NCBI GenBank assembly: GCA_905215695.1
Contig: CAJMQN010000006.1
Location: 62,001 to 126,000, forward strand
Length of the DNA stretch: 64,000 nucleotides
Source: an uncultured bacterium
Lineage (GTDB): Bacteria > Bacillota > Clostridia > Christensenellales > HGM11417
Direction of reading: 5' to 3'
Position numbers and translations under genes: made by a program. The notes under the pieces are model-generated. The model made no database searches, was not told the DNA's origin, and was given only the letters and a program-made list of their open reading frames with translations. Below are positions 17,755 through 26,977 of the stretch, one piece after another; the stretch's first letter is position 1, and every line of letters begins with the position of its first letter.

Positions 17755-17783
17755 TTGAAAAAAAAACGAGAATATGATATACT
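17755..17783 (+). promoter_or_regulatory. Sigma-A promoter of the ftsK-recA gene run
   Basis: TTGAAA (17755-17760) and TATACT (17778-17783) are 17 bp apart. No terminator is seen until after recA, so ftsK, rimO, pgsA, cinA and recA may share this promoter. Confidence 0.75.
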
Positions 17784-17837
17784 TGTAGCAATGGAAAAAA
17801 TCGGAGAGATACTCTGACTTTGAATCGAGGAAATACA

Positions 17838-20800
17838 GTGGATAACGAAACACAGAAAAAACAAAAGGGATCGTTTTCGACCAAGCAGGCATTCGGCATC
17901 ATTCTCTTCGTTGTGTCCTTTGTCGTCATGCTGTGTTTGATTTCGGCGGGAAAGCTGTTCGGAATGCTGGGCGTGGAGATTTTTCACTTCGTGCTCGGCG
18001 CTTTCGGCTACAGCGCGTACGCGGTCTTTCTCTTTCTCATCTATCTCGGGCTGTCGATCTTTGCCGACCTCAAGCTGAAGATTAAAAAGCGCACGCTTGC
18101 CTTTCTCTTTCTGAGTCTTTTGTTTCTCATCTTCATCGTGCATATCGCGACCGCGGCGGGCAATTTTGCCTATTCCTTCGGCGAATACTCAAAGCGGTGT
18201 TTCGAGCAGGGGCTCGAAGGACTTTCCACCTCCACGTTCGGGGGGGTGGTATTCGGCTTTCCCTGCTTTTTTCTCGCAAAGATGCTCTCCGTGCCGGGGA
18301 GCTACGTTGTCTGCTCCCTTCTGCTCGTCCTGATGCTCGCGCTCCTCTTCGACGTGAAGAAGTTCTGGAACAAGCATAAGACGGACGGATTCGGAAGGAC
18401 CAAGAAGGTCAAAGCGGAGGGCGTGAAGGATTACGACCTTTCGGACGTGCCCCCGGAGGAGACCCTCGAGGTCGCGCCCGTTGCGCAAAAGCTCTTTGTG
18501 GCTGACGTGGACGATTTTCTGCCCAAGCGCGGGAGAAAGAAGTCCGAGGCGCTCGACATTCTCTTAAACAATCAGACGCCCAACGCCTCCGCGGAAAAGA
18601 TTACCTTCATGAACGGCAAGATGTACACCGCGAAGGAGGACATCGCCGAGAAACTCGGCGCGGATATTTTCAAAGGGGAAACTTCGTACAGCGACGCCTA
18701 TACCGATTCCCGTCCGACAAAAGAGAAGAAACAGGAGACGGTTTCCCGTCCGCCCAAGGACAGGCGTTCTTTGATTCTGACCCCGCCCGAGAACATTGAC
18801 GAATACCTGCAAAACTTGAGCATTACGCCCGAGAGCCGCAAGGCGCGGGGCGCGGAACCGCCCCGGACGGACATTGTTCCGCCCGCGCCGGGCAAGATTC
18901 AGGCGACAGACCTGCGGGGGGAGATTCCGCCCGAAGTGCCGGAGGAGCCCCGCGAGGTCAACCGTTACGAAAATTACGCGAACGGAATCTTTATCGACAA
19001 CACCGAAAAGGACCGCCGCAAGCGCGCCGCCGCGGAGCGGGCGGCAGAGGAGCCAAAACCCGCGCCCGCGGAGGAACCGCCCTTTGCGCCCGCGCCCCCC
19101 AAGGCGAACCTTTACGGCGGAAGCGCGGATATCTACGGGGACAGATTGGACGCCGTACCCGAACAGCGACCCATCATCAGTCAGCCCGCGCCAAAGGCGC
19201 AGGACCCGGCGACGCCCGATTTCGAGCGTTTGAAACCCGAACCGCAGCAGCCGCCCATCATCAGCGGGAGCACCCGTCCGGCGGAGGAGCGGAGAGAAGA
19301 ACCCGTTTCTTCGGAAATCCTTTCCGACCCTCGGACGGCAAAACCCTCGCCGGAGTTCCGCTCCGACCCTCGCACGGCAAAGCCCGCAGAGGAGCGCACG
19401 CCCATTCTCTCCAATTCGGGGACGGGCGAGGTGAGTTATCACGAACAGAAGCCTGTCGATTTTGAATCCGAGGACGACCGCCCCGAGCCGAAGAGCAAAT
19501 TCGACCTTGCCGGAACGTCTGCACCCGAAGAGGCGAAGATACCCGACGCGCCCGTCTATGACGATTCGACCATCGTCACGATGCCCAAGAAACCGAGAAA
19601 GTATATCTACAGCACGCCTCCCGTCGAGCTGTTGAATGATTTTTCCTTCAATCCGAACAGTGTGGAGGAGAATTTCGAGGAGCGCAAGGAAGTGATCGAG
19701 CAGACGCTCTCCAATTTCCGTATCGACGCGAAGGTCGTCAATATCGTGCCCGGTCCTTCGGTCACGCGATACGAATTGCAGATGCCCCCGGGAATTCCTG
19801 TCAACCGCGTCATTCAGCGCGCGGACGATCTTGCCATGGCGGTTGCGTCCTCTTCGGGCGTGCGTATCGAAGCGCCCATTCCGGGAAAGAGCCTTGTCGG
19901 TATCGAAGTGCCGAACAAGAAACGGCAGATGGTCGTTCTTCGCGACGTATTGGACAATCCCACATTCTTTGCGCATCAGTCGCCCATTGTGTTTGCATTG
20001 GGCAAGGAAATCGACGGCAAAAATATGCTCTGCGACATCGCCAAGATGCCGCACCTGCTCGTCGCCGGTTCCACCGGAAGCGGCAAAAGCGTGTGCTTGA
20101 ACGCGCTCATTCTGTCCATTCTCTTCAAGGCGAGTCCGGAGGACGTGCGGATTATCCTCATCGACCCCAAGCGCGTGGAATTCACCGTTTACGGCGGATT
20201 GCCGCACTTACTCTTAAAGGATATCATCACGGACGTGGACAAGGCGATTTCCGCGCTGAACTGGACGGTCGGGGAGATGACCCGTCGTTTCGACCTCTTC
20301 AAGCAGGTCGGTGCAAAGGACATCACCTCATACAATCAGCGCATCGACCGCGAGACCACCGAAAAGCTCCCGCGCATCGTCGTCATCGTGGACGAGCTCG
20401 CGGAGCTCATGGCGACCAAGGCGAAAGCGGACGTCGAACTCAAGATTCAGCGAATTACACAGCTCTCCCGCGCGGCGGGCATTCACTTGGTGCTCGCGAC
20501 ACAGCGTCCCTCGGTGGACGTCATTACGGGCGTGATCAAGGCGAATCTGCCCTCGAGAATCGCCTTCCGCGTCTCCTCGCAGGTGGATTCCCGCACCATT
20601 TTGGACGCGGCGGGTGGCGAAAAACTCCTCGGCAACGGCGATATGATCTACACCACGCCGAGCGTGCAGACGCAGATGCGCTTGCAGGGTCCCTTCGTCT
20701 CCATGGAGGAGGTCGAGGCTGTCGTAGACTATATCAAGACCAATAACGAGGCATACTTCGACGAACTCATCGAGCAGACCATCTCCAATGTCAAGCCCCC

Positions 20801-21077
20801 GCAGTCCGAAAACGAGGAGAAGGGGGGCGGCTCGGAGGAAGAGGAGGACAGCGGCGTGGACAAGATCTTTGTGGACGCCCTGCGCCTCGCGATCGAGAGC
20901 GGACAGATCTCCATTTCCATGGTACAGCGGCGTTTCTCCGTAGGCTATGCCCGCGCGGGCAAACTCATCGACGAAATGGAGAAGATGGGCTTTGTCTCGC
21001 CCTTCGAGGGGAGCAAGCCGAGAAAGGTGCTCCTGACCATGGACGAGTTCAATCAGCGTTTCGGCGGTGACCTGTAA
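17838..21077 (+). CDS. ftsK: DNA translocase FtsK/SpoIIIE
   Basis: This 1079-residue motor pumps chromosomal DNA through the closing septum. Four membrane helices fill about residues 10-170. A long Pro/Glu/Arg-rich linker (about 190-560) follows, then the FtsK alpha/beta motor with Walker A GSTGSGKS at 744-751 and Walker B IVVIVDELAELM. Last is a winged-helix gamma domain (SISMVQRRFSVGYARAGKLIDEME) that reads KOPS-type sites. The linker is longer than usual and repeats SDPRTAKP. The GTG at 17838 is preferred because CGAGG is seven bases upstream; a TTG at 17820 is in frame. The stop overlaps the rimO start by one base. Confidence 0.96.
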   Translation: MDNETQKKQKGSFSTKQAFGIILFVVSFVVMLCLISAGKLFGMLGVEIFHFVLGAFGYSAYAVFLFLIYLGLSIFADLKLKIKKRTLAFLFLSLLFLIFIVHIATAAGNFAYSFGEYSKRCFEQGLEGLSTSTFGGVVFGFPCFFLAKMLSVPGSYVVCSLLLVLMLALLFDVKKFWNKHKTDGFGRTKKVKAEGVKDYDLSDVPPEETLEVAPVAQKLFVADVDDFLPKRGRKKSEALDILLNNQTPNASAEKITFMNGKMYTAKEDIAEKLGADIFKGETSYSDAYTDSRPTKEKKQETVSRPPKDRRSLILTPPENIDEYLQNLSITPESRKARGAEPPRTDIVPPAPGKIQATDLRGEIPPEVPEEPREVNRYENYANGIFIDNTEKDRRKRAAAERAAEEPKPAPAEEPPFAPAPPKANLYGGSADIYGDRLDAVPEQRPIISQPAPKAQDPATPDFERLKPEPQQPPIISGSTRPAEERREEPVSSEILSDPRTAKPSPEFRSDPRTAKPAEERTPILSNSGTGEVSYHEQKPVDFESEDDRPEPKSKFDLAGTSAPEEAKIPDAPVYDDSTIVTMPKKPRKYIYSTPPVELLNDFSFNPNSVEENFEERKEVIEQTLSNFRIDAKVVNIVPGPSVTRYELQMPPGIPVNRVIQRADDLAMAVASSSGVRIEAPIPGKSLVGIEVPNKKRQMVVLRDVLDNPTFFAHQSPIVFALGKEIDGKNMLCDIAKMPHLLVAGSTGSGKSVCLNALILSILFKASPEDVRIILIDPKRVEFTVYGGLPHLLLKDIITDVDKAISALNWTVGEMTRRFDLFKQVGAKDITSYNQRIDRETTEKLPRIVVIVDELAELMATKAKADVELKIQRITQLSRAAGIHLVLATQRPSVDVITGVIKANLPSRIAFRVSSQVDSRTILDAAGGEKLLGNGDMIYTTPSVQTQMRLQGPFVSMEEVEAVVDYIKTNNEAYFDELIEQTISNVKPPQSENEEKGGGSEEEEDSGVDKIFVDALRLAIESGQISISMVQRRFSVGYARAGKLIDEMEKMGFVSPFEGSKPRKVLLTMDEFNQRFGGDL

Positions 21078-22423
21078 TGGACAATGTGAACCGCGTCGCC
21101 TTCGTCTCGCTGGGCTGTGACAAAAACAGAGTGGATACCGAGTACATGCTCGGACTCCTTGCGCAAAACGGGTACAGAATCGTACAGGACCTGGACGAAG
21201 CGGATTTCGTCGTAGTCAATACCTGCGCGTTTCTGGAGACCGCCCGCGCGGAAGCAATCGACACGATTCTATCGCTGTCGGCGGGCAGACCCGCGGGGCA
21301 GAAGCTCGTGGTGTGCGGTTGTCTGCCCGAAAAGTATCTGTCCGAACTCTCCGCCGGTTTGCCGGAGGTGGACGCCTTTCTCGGAATCGAGGCGCGCGGA
21401 GACCTTTTGACCGCGCTCACCCGCCTGCGGCGGGAGAGCATGGCGGGGCGTCCCGCGCAGTCCTTTTCGATGGTGGGGAAACCGCATGAAGAGGACTTCG
21501 AGAACCGCGCGCGGGTGCTGACCACGCCCCCGCACCTTGCCTATCTCAAGATTGCGGACGGATGTGACAACCGCTGTACCTACTGCCTGATTCCCTCGAT
21601 TCGGGGAAGATACCGTTCCGTGCCCATGGAGCGGCTTGTCGCGGAAGCGGCGGATTTGGTCGAAGAGGGGGTGACGGAACTTGTGCTCGTCGCGCAGGAT
21701 TTGACCCGTTACGGCGCGGACCTGTACGGCGCGCCCCGACTGCCCGAGCTGATCAGAGAACTCTCCCAACTCGACCTCGTATGGATTCGACTGCTCTACT
21801 GCTACCCGGAGTCCGTGACGGAGGAACTGATTGCGGAAATTTCCCGAAATCCAAAGGTCTCCAAGTATATCGATATTCCTCTTCAGCACGTTTCGGACTC
21901 TGTCCTAAAGCGAATGGGGCGCCGCTCCTCGCGGGCGCAGATTGAAAAATTGATTCAAACGCTCCGCGCGCAGGTACCCGGCATTGCGATTCGCTCCACC
22001 TTTATCGTGGGCTTTCCGGGGGAGACGGAGGAAAACTTTTCCGAACTTTTGGAGTTTCTCGATACATACCGTCCCGACCACGCGGGTTTCTTTGCCTATT
22101 CGGACGAAGAGGACGCGCCATCCTTCCGGCTTCCGGACAAGGTTTCGGAGGAGGTCAAAGCGGAGCGGCTCTTCCGCGCTCTCTCCCTCTGCGAGAAATT
22201 GCAGGCGGAACGCTTGGACGCGCGGGTGGGAAAGACGTATCGTGCGGTATGCGACGGCGCGGACTTCGATGCGGACTGCTTTGTGGGCAGGACGGAGAGC
22301 GAAGCGCCCGAGGTCGATACCCGGCTGATTCTCTCCGGCGAAGGCGAGATCGGGAGCGGTGCGTACTATGAGGTCGAAATCACCGGGCGGCAGGGGGACG
22401 AACTCCTCGCAAAAATTCTTTGA
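21077..22423 (+). CDS. rimO: Ribosomal protein S12 methylthiotransferase RimO
   Basis: This 448-residue radical SAM enzyme methylthiolates an aspartate of ribosomal protein S12. The N-terminal UPF0004 domain begins with VSLGCDKNRVDTEYM and holds the auxiliary cluster cysteines. The radical SAM motif is C163, C167, C170 in CDNRCTYCLIPSIRGRYRS, the segment that separates RimO from MiaB. A TRAM domain covers the last 65 residues. The ATG shares one base with the ftsK stop, so the genes are probably translationally coupled. Confidence 0.95.
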   Translation: MDNVNRVAFVSLGCDKNRVDTEYMLGLLAQNGYRIVQDLDEADFVVVNTCAFLETARAEAIDTILSLSAGRPAGQKLVVCGCLPEKYLSELSAGLPEVDAFLGIEARGDLLTALTRLRRESMAGRPAQSFSMVGKPHEEDFENRARVLTTPPHLAYLKIADGCDNRCTYCLIPSIRGRYRSVPMERLVAEAADLVEEGVTELVLVAQDLTRYGADLYGAPRLPELIRELSQLDLVWIRLLYCYPESVTEELIAEISRNPKVSKYIDIPLQHVSDSVLKRMGRRSSRAQIEKLIQTLRAQVPGIAIRSTFIVGFPGETEENFSELLEFLDTYRPDHAGFFAYSDEEDAPSFRLPDKVSEEVKAERLFRALSLCEKLQAERLDARVGKTYRAVCDGADFDADCFVGRTESEAPEVDTRLILSGEGEIGSGAYYEVEITGRQGDELLAKIL

Positions 22424-22433
22424 GGGTGTAAGC

Positions 22434-23009
22434 ATGAATTTACCGAACAAGATTACGATGACGAGAATCTGTCTGATTCCGGTTGTCGTCGCAGTATTCT
22501 ATCTCGAGGTTATCCCATACAACCGGCTGATTGCAGCCGTGCTGTTTATCGTCACCGCGCTGACGGACTTTATCGACGGGCATCTCGCGCGCAAGCACAA
22601 CCTTGTGACCAACCTCGGTAAATTCCTCGACCCGATTGCGGACAAAGTACTCGTCATCGTCATGCTCTTTCTCATCATCGAGGCGGGAATCATCCCCGCG
22701 CCCTACGGCGCGCTCGGCTGCTCGTTTATCGTGGCGCGGGAGCTTATGATCGGGGGATTCCGGCAGATTGCCGCGACCTCCAACATCGTCATCGCCGCGG
22801 ACAAGACCGGCAAAATCAAGACCATTACGCAGGACGTCTCCATCGTCGCGCTTCTGATTCTGAAGGACGCGGTCACAATCGTTCCGTGGTTCGACATCGT
22901 CGCCTACGTCATCTTCGGAATCGCAGTCGTTTTGACCGTGTATTCCGGATTCAACTATATCGTGCGCAACCGTCAGGTGCTCTTCCCGAAACGGGAGGAC
23001 AAAGAATAA
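22434..23009 (+). CDS. pgsA: CDP-diacylglycerol-glycerol-3-phosphate 3-phosphatidyltransferase
   Basis: This 191-residue membrane enzyme makes phosphatidylglycerol phosphate. The CDP-alcohol phosphatidyltransferase signature DG-x2-AR-x8-G-x3-D-x3-D is complete in DGHLARKHNLVTNLGKFLDP and the following PIAD. Several hydrophobic helices match the family. It begins ten bases after rimO with GAGGGTG before the ATG. The rimO-pgsA-cinA-recA order is common in Clostridia. Confidence 0.95.
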   Translation: MNLPNKITMTRICLIPVVVAVFYLEVIPYNRLIAAVLFIVTALTDFIDGHLARKHNLVTNLGKFLDPIADKVLVIVMLFLIIEAGIIPAPYGALGCSFIVARELMIGGFRQIAATSNIVIAADKTGKIKTITQDVSIVALLILKDAVTIVPWFDIVAYVIFGIAVVLTVYSGFNYIVRNRQVLFPKREDKE

Positions 23010-23031
23010 AATTTTTACGAGAGAGGAAACC

Positions 23032-24018
23032 GTGAACGCTGTCGTGCTCTATCAGGAAAGAGATTCGGGAATTTTTCAGGAGGATTTCCCCAAACTTCGG
23101 GGAATCTTCCGTTTCCTTACGCTGTACGGTTTCGAATACGATTTTATTTGCAATCAACCGCCTAAGCGCGGCACGCACTACGACCTCGGTGTTGTCGTTT
23201 CGCGGGAGGAAGTGCGGGTCAAATGCGGACTCTATTTCCGGTTCGAGCGTGCGGACGAGGGAATTCCCGCCGCAATCCGCCTGCGCCTCGACGAGAAATA
23301 TCCCGCCGTGCGCAGGGAGTTCAAGCTCTTCGGGCTTGCGCCCGAGGAAGCCTCCGCACTTGTCGGGGGAATCCCGCGCCCCGCGGACCTTTCCGTTACT
23401 TATCTGACCGAGCATCGGGACACCGCGGTCTATGCGCGGAGCGAAAACCCCGCGTCCGTGGAGCAATTCACTCTCATGCTCTACCAAAAGGCGGGCGAGG
23501 CGGTCTATTCGGATCGGGACGAGTCCCTCGAATCCTGCGCGCTCGAGCTTTTGCGCCTGCGCAAAAAGCGGGTTTGTGTGTCCGAGTCTTTGACCGGCGG
23601 ACTGATTTCGGACCGGATTGTGCGCCTGCCCGGGGCGAGCGAGGTCTTTTTTGAGGGCATGGTCACCTATCACAACGATTCCAAGGCGGCGCGGCTCGGG
23701 GTGGAGGAGCGCACGCTCCGAAACTTCGGCGCGGTCTCCGAGGGAACCGCCTACGAGATGTGCCGGGGACTCATGGCGACGGGAAAAGCGGACTACGCGC
23801 TCTCGACGACGGGAATCGCCGGACCGGGTGGCGGAACCAACTTAAAGCCCGTGGGCACCGTGTTCATCGGCGTGGCGAACGCGGAGAATATCGTGGTCTT
23901 CAAGCACTGTTTCGCGGGAACGCGGGACGAGGTGCGACAGCTTTCGGCGTCCTATGCGCTTTGGTATCTCATCCGGCGCATTCAGAACAATTTGGACTAT
24001 TACACGATCGTAAAATGA
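23032..24018 (+). CDS. cinA: CinA family protein with reduced N-terminal domain
   Basis: The last 160 residues form a full CinA nicotinamide-nucleotide amidase domain with the SESLTGG motif near residue 184, TYHNDSKAARLGV, and GIAGPGGGTNLKPVGTVFIGV. Residues about 92-170 keep the linker and KH-like part (KLFGLAPEEASALVG). The first 90 residues do not show the molybdopterin-binding-like domain found in ordinary CinA, and the protein has 328 residues against roughly 410. It may retain amidase activity but probably not the ADP-ribose pyrophosphatase function of the missing domain. The start is a GTG after GAGAGGAAA. recA follows after 17 bases. Confidence 0.85.
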   Translation: MNAVVLYQERDSGIFQEDFPKLRGIFRFLTLYGFEYDFICNQPPKRGTHYDLGVVVSREEVRVKCGLYFRFERADEGIPAAIRLRLDEKYPAVRREFKLFGLAPEEASALVGGIPRPADLSVTYLTEHRDTAVYARSENPASVEQFTLMLYQKAGEAVYSDRDESLESCALELLRLRKKRVCVSESLTGGLISDRIVRLPGASEVFFEGMVTYHNDSKAARLGVEERTLRNFGAVSEGTAYEMCRGLMATGKADYALSTTGIAGPGGGTNLKPVGTVFIGVANAENIVVFKHCFAGTRDEVRQLSASYALWYLIRRIQNNLDYYTIVK

Positions 24019-24035
24019 GTAAGGAGAATTCACAT

Positions 24036-25067
24036 ATGGCAGACGACAACAGGAAAAAGGCGCTCGATCAGGCGATCGCGCAGATCGAAAAGCAGTACGG
24101 CAAGGGCTCGATTATGAAGATGGGCGCGGGCGCGGCGAAGGACGTGGACGTGATTCCGACGGGCTGTCTCGCGCTCGACATTGCGCTCGGCATCGGCGGC
24201 GTGCCCCGCGGAAGGATTATCGAAATCTACGGACCGGAGTCCTCGGGCAAGACGACGGTTTCCCTGCACGTGGTCGCGGAGGCGCAGAAGATGGGCGGTA
24301 CGGCGGCGTTTATCGACGCGGAGCACGCGCTCGACCCGATTTACGCAAAAAAACTCGGCGTCAATCTCGACGAACTCTACGTCTCCCAGCCGGACAACGG
24401 CGAGCAAGGGCTCGATATTGTGGACTCCTTGGTGCGGAGCGGCGCTGTGGATATCGTGGTCGTGGACTCGGTCGCGGCGCTCACGCCGAAGGCGGAAATC
24501 GACGGGGAAATGGGGGATTCGCACGTGGGACTTCAGGCGCGGCTCATGAGTCAGGCGCTCCGCAAGATTGCGGGTATCGCGAGCAAATCCAACACCTGTA
24601 TCATCTTTATCAATCAGCTCCGCGAAAAAATCGGCGTCATGTTCGGCAATCCCGAGACGACGACGGGCGGAAAGGCGCTCAAGTTCTATGCCTCCGTGCG
24701 CATGGATGTGCGCAAGATCGAGACACTCAAGGACGGCACCGAAATGGTCGGAAACCGCACCCGTGTCAAAGTGGTCAAGAACAAGCTTGCCCCCCCCTTC
24801 AAGACAGCGGAGTTCGACATCATGTATGGCGAGGGCGTCTCGCAGGCGGGGTGTATTTTAGACCTTGCCATCGGCGCGGACATCATCGAAAAGAGCGGTT
24901 CGTGGTTCAGCTACAAGGGCGAGAAAATCGGACAGGGCAAGGAGAACGTCAAGAAATTTATTTCGGAGCGTCCCGAACTCTGCGCAGAGCTCGAGGCACA
25001 GATCAAGGAAAAGTACAAAAAAGAGGACGAAGTGGGCGGAGAGCCCGCAAAATCCGAGGAAAAATGA
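24036..25067 (+). CDS. recA: Recombinase RecA
   Basis: This 343-residue protein of normal length forms filaments on single-stranded DNA and promotes strand exchange and LexA cleavage. Walker A GPESSGKT is at 66-73, followed by AAFIDAEHALDP, QPDNGEQGLDI, VVDSVAALTPKAE and the L2 loop IFINQLREKIGVMFGNPETTTGG. AAGGAG lies nine bases before the ATG at 24036. A second ATG at 24015 overlaps the cinA stop but has a poorer ribosome site. No SOS box was recognised nearby, in keeping with expression from the upstream operon. Confidence 0.98.
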   Translation: MADDNRKKALDQAIAQIEKQYGKGSIMKMGAGAAKDVDVIPTGCLALDIALGIGGVPRGRIIEIYGPESSGKTTVSLHVVAEAQKMGGTAAFIDAEHALDPIYAKKLGVNLDELYVSQPDNGEQGLDIVDSLVRSGAVDIVVVDSVAALTPKAEIDGEMGDSHVGLQARLMSQALRKIAGIASKSNTCIIFINQLREKIGVMFGNPETTTGGKALKFYASVRMDVRKIETLKDGTEMVGNRTRVKVVKNKLAPPFKTAEFDIMYGEGVSQAGCILDLAIGADIIEKSGSWFSYKGEKIGQGKENVKKFISERPELCAELEAQIKEKYKKEDEVGGEPAKSEEK

Positions 25068-25072
25068 AATCT

Positions 25073-25097
25073 GCCGCCCACTTCGGGCGGCTTTTTT
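25073..25097 (+). terminator. Terminator after recA
   Basis: GCCGCCC (25073-25079) and GGGCGGC (25085-25091) form a seven-pair stem with a five-base loop, followed by six T. Confidence 0.9.
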
Positions 25098-25126
25098 CCT
25101 GTTTTTAGGGAAATGTGCTCCCGCAC

Positions 25127-25155
25127 TTGACAGAAAGACAAAATTTGTGTAAAAT
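25127..25155 (+). promoter_or_regulatory. Sigma-A promoter of rny
   Basis: Consensus TTGACA (25127-25132) and TAAAAT (25150-25155) are 17 bp apart. The leader of about 85 nt contains small dyads (TAATGA/TCATTA at 25168-25186). Confidence 0.85.
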
Positions 25156-25246
25156 AATCTTGTTATCTAATGAATCAAAATCATTAAATATCCGACGGCG
25201 CTTTTGCTGCCGACTTGAAAAATCAAAAGTGAATAGGAGGACATGT

Positions 25247-26839
25247 ATGTTAAGCAATTTGATGGTGTCCGCGGTTGGTGCAGGATTCATCGGAGCAGCT
25301 GTTGCCCTTGTTGCCGGCGCGGTTGCTACTTGGGTGTTTTTTTCTGTGAAAAAGAAAAAGGCAAAAAAGACGGTGGAGACGGCGAAGGAAATCGCGGATC
25401 GGCTGATCGAGGAAGCCAAACTCGACTGCAAAAATATGAGGAAGGAGGCGTCCATCGAGGCCAAGGAAGAGATCCACAAATTGCGAATCGAATTTGACAA
25501 GGAATCGAGAGAGAGACGCGCCGAAATCACGAAATCCGAACAGCGGATTTTGCAGAGAGAGGACCTTTTGGACAAGAAGGAACTTCAGCTCGACAAGAAG
25601 TCCGAGCAGGTCGATCAACAGCTCAAGAACCTTCAGAAGAAGGAGGCGGAGACCGACCGCAAGGCGCAGGACGTTCAGCAGGCGCATGAGAAGATGCTCG
25701 CGGAGCTTGAAAAGGTGTCGCAGATGACCCGGGACGAGGCGAAACAGATTCTCGTGGACGGCATGAAACTCGACGCGCAGAAGGACGCGGCGGTTCTCGT
25801 CCGCGAAATCGAGTCCGAGGCGAAACAGTCCGCGGACAAGAAGGCGAAAGAGATTGTGACGCTCGCCATTCAGAAGTGCGCGGCGGACCATGCGAGCGAG
25901 GTGACCGTTTCGGTCGTTCCGCTCCCCAATGACGACATGAAGGGTCGAATCATCGGCAGAGAAGGCAGAAACATCCGCGCGCTCGAGAATGCGACGGGTA
26001 TCGACCTCATCATCGACGACACGCCCGAAGTCGTTATTTTGTCCGGCTTTGACCCGATTCGGAGAGAGGTCGCGAGGGTCGCCCTCGAAAAGCTCATTGT
26101 GGACGGACGGATTCATCCGGCGCGCATCGAGGAAATCGTGGAGAAGGTCAAGCGCGATCTCGAGAATCAGATCAAGGAGGCAGGCGAAGCCGCCGCGTTC
26201 GACGCAGGCGTCTATGGACTGCACCCGGAGATTATCAAACTTCTCGGACGTTTAAAATTTCGGACAAGCTACGGTCAGAACGTCTTAAAGCACTCTTTGG
26301 AAGTCGCGTTTCTCGCGGCGACCATGGCGGGCGAGCTGGGCGCGGACGTCGCGCTCGCAAAGCGCGCGGGGCTTTTGCATGACATCGGCAAGGCTGTGGA
26401 CTTCGAGGTGGAGGGAACGCACATTCAGATCGGCGCCGACCTCGCGAAGAAGTACCGCGAGAACAAGGACGTCGTCAACGCCATTATGGCGCACCACGGG
26501 GATGTAGAGCCTCTGACTTTGGAGGCGGTATTGGTGCAGGCGGCGGACGCGATCTCGGGCGCAAGACCGGGCGCGCGCAGAGAATCTCTGGACAATTACG
26601 TCAAACGGCTCGAAAAACTTGAGGAGATTGCAAATTCGTTTGCAGGGGTTGAAAAATCCTTTGCGATTCAGGCGGGACGCGAAGTCCGCATCATCGTCAA
26701 ACCCGACGCGGTGGACGACGCGGGCGCGGTCTTTATGGCAAAGGAAATCGCGAAGAAGATTGAATCCGAACTTGAATATCCCGGCATGATTAAGGTCAAT
26801 GTCATTCGGGAATTCCGGGGAACGGAATTCGCAAAGTAA
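25247..26839 (+). CDS. rny: Ribonuclease Y
   Basis: This 530-residue membrane-anchored endoribonuclease starts mRNA decay in Gram-positive bacteria. One helix at about residues 5-28 is followed by a long charged coiled coil (30-205), a KH domain with GRIIGREGRNIRALE near 232-246, and an HD domain with HSLEVAFLAATM and LLHDIGKAVD (HD near 377). The order and length match RNase Y. GGAGG lies before two nearby ATGs; the one at 25247 is in frame. Confidence 0.97.
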   Translation: MLSNLMVSAVGAGFIGAAVALVAGAVATWVFFSVKKKKAKKTVETAKEIADRLIEEAKLDCKNMRKEASIEAKEEIHKLRIEFDKESRERRAEITKSEQRILQREDLLDKKELQLDKKSEQVDQQLKNLQKKEAETDRKAQDVQQAHEKMLAELEKVSQMTRDEAKQILVDGMKLDAQKDAAVLVREIESEAKQSADKKAKEIVTLAIQKCAADHASEVTVSVVPLPNDDMKGRIIGREGRNIRALENATGIDLIIDDTPEVVILSGFDPIRREVARVALEKLIVDGRIHPARIEEIVEKVKRDLENQIKEAGEAAAFDAGVYGLHPEIIKLLGRLKFRTSYGQNVLKHSLEVAFLAATMAGELGADVALAKRAGLLHDIGKAVDFEVEGTHIQIGADLAKKYRENKDVVNAIMAHHGDVEPLTLEAVLVQAADAISGARPGARRESLDNYVKRLEKLEEIANSFAGVEKSFAIQAGREVRIIVKPDAVDDAGAVFMAKEIAKKIESELEYPGMIKVNVIREFRGTEFAK

Positions 26840-26847
26840 CAGAATCG

Positions 26848-26881
26848 GAGAGGAACGAGAAAATCGTTCCTCTCTTTTTTT
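26848..26881 (+). terminator. Terminator after rny
   Basis: GAGAGGAACGA (26848-26858) pairs with TCGTTCCTCTC (26864-26874), followed by seven T. Confidence 0.9.
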
Positions 26882-26977
26882 GTGCAAAAAAACCGTCTTT
26901 TTTTGCAAATGAAAACCGCGACAGGGCGCGGCGTTTTGTGGTACAATAGGAACAACGATAAGAGCGAGGTGCTTTTT

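Noticed and set aside
18564..20207. 547-residue open frame on the - strand opposite ftsK
   Set aside because: Opposes the confirmed FtsK linker and motor; no motifs and biased composition.
24015..24038. RecA start at the ATG overlapping the cinA stop (24015)
   Set aside because: It would add seven residues not typical of RecA, while AAGGAG is well spaced for the ATG at 24036.
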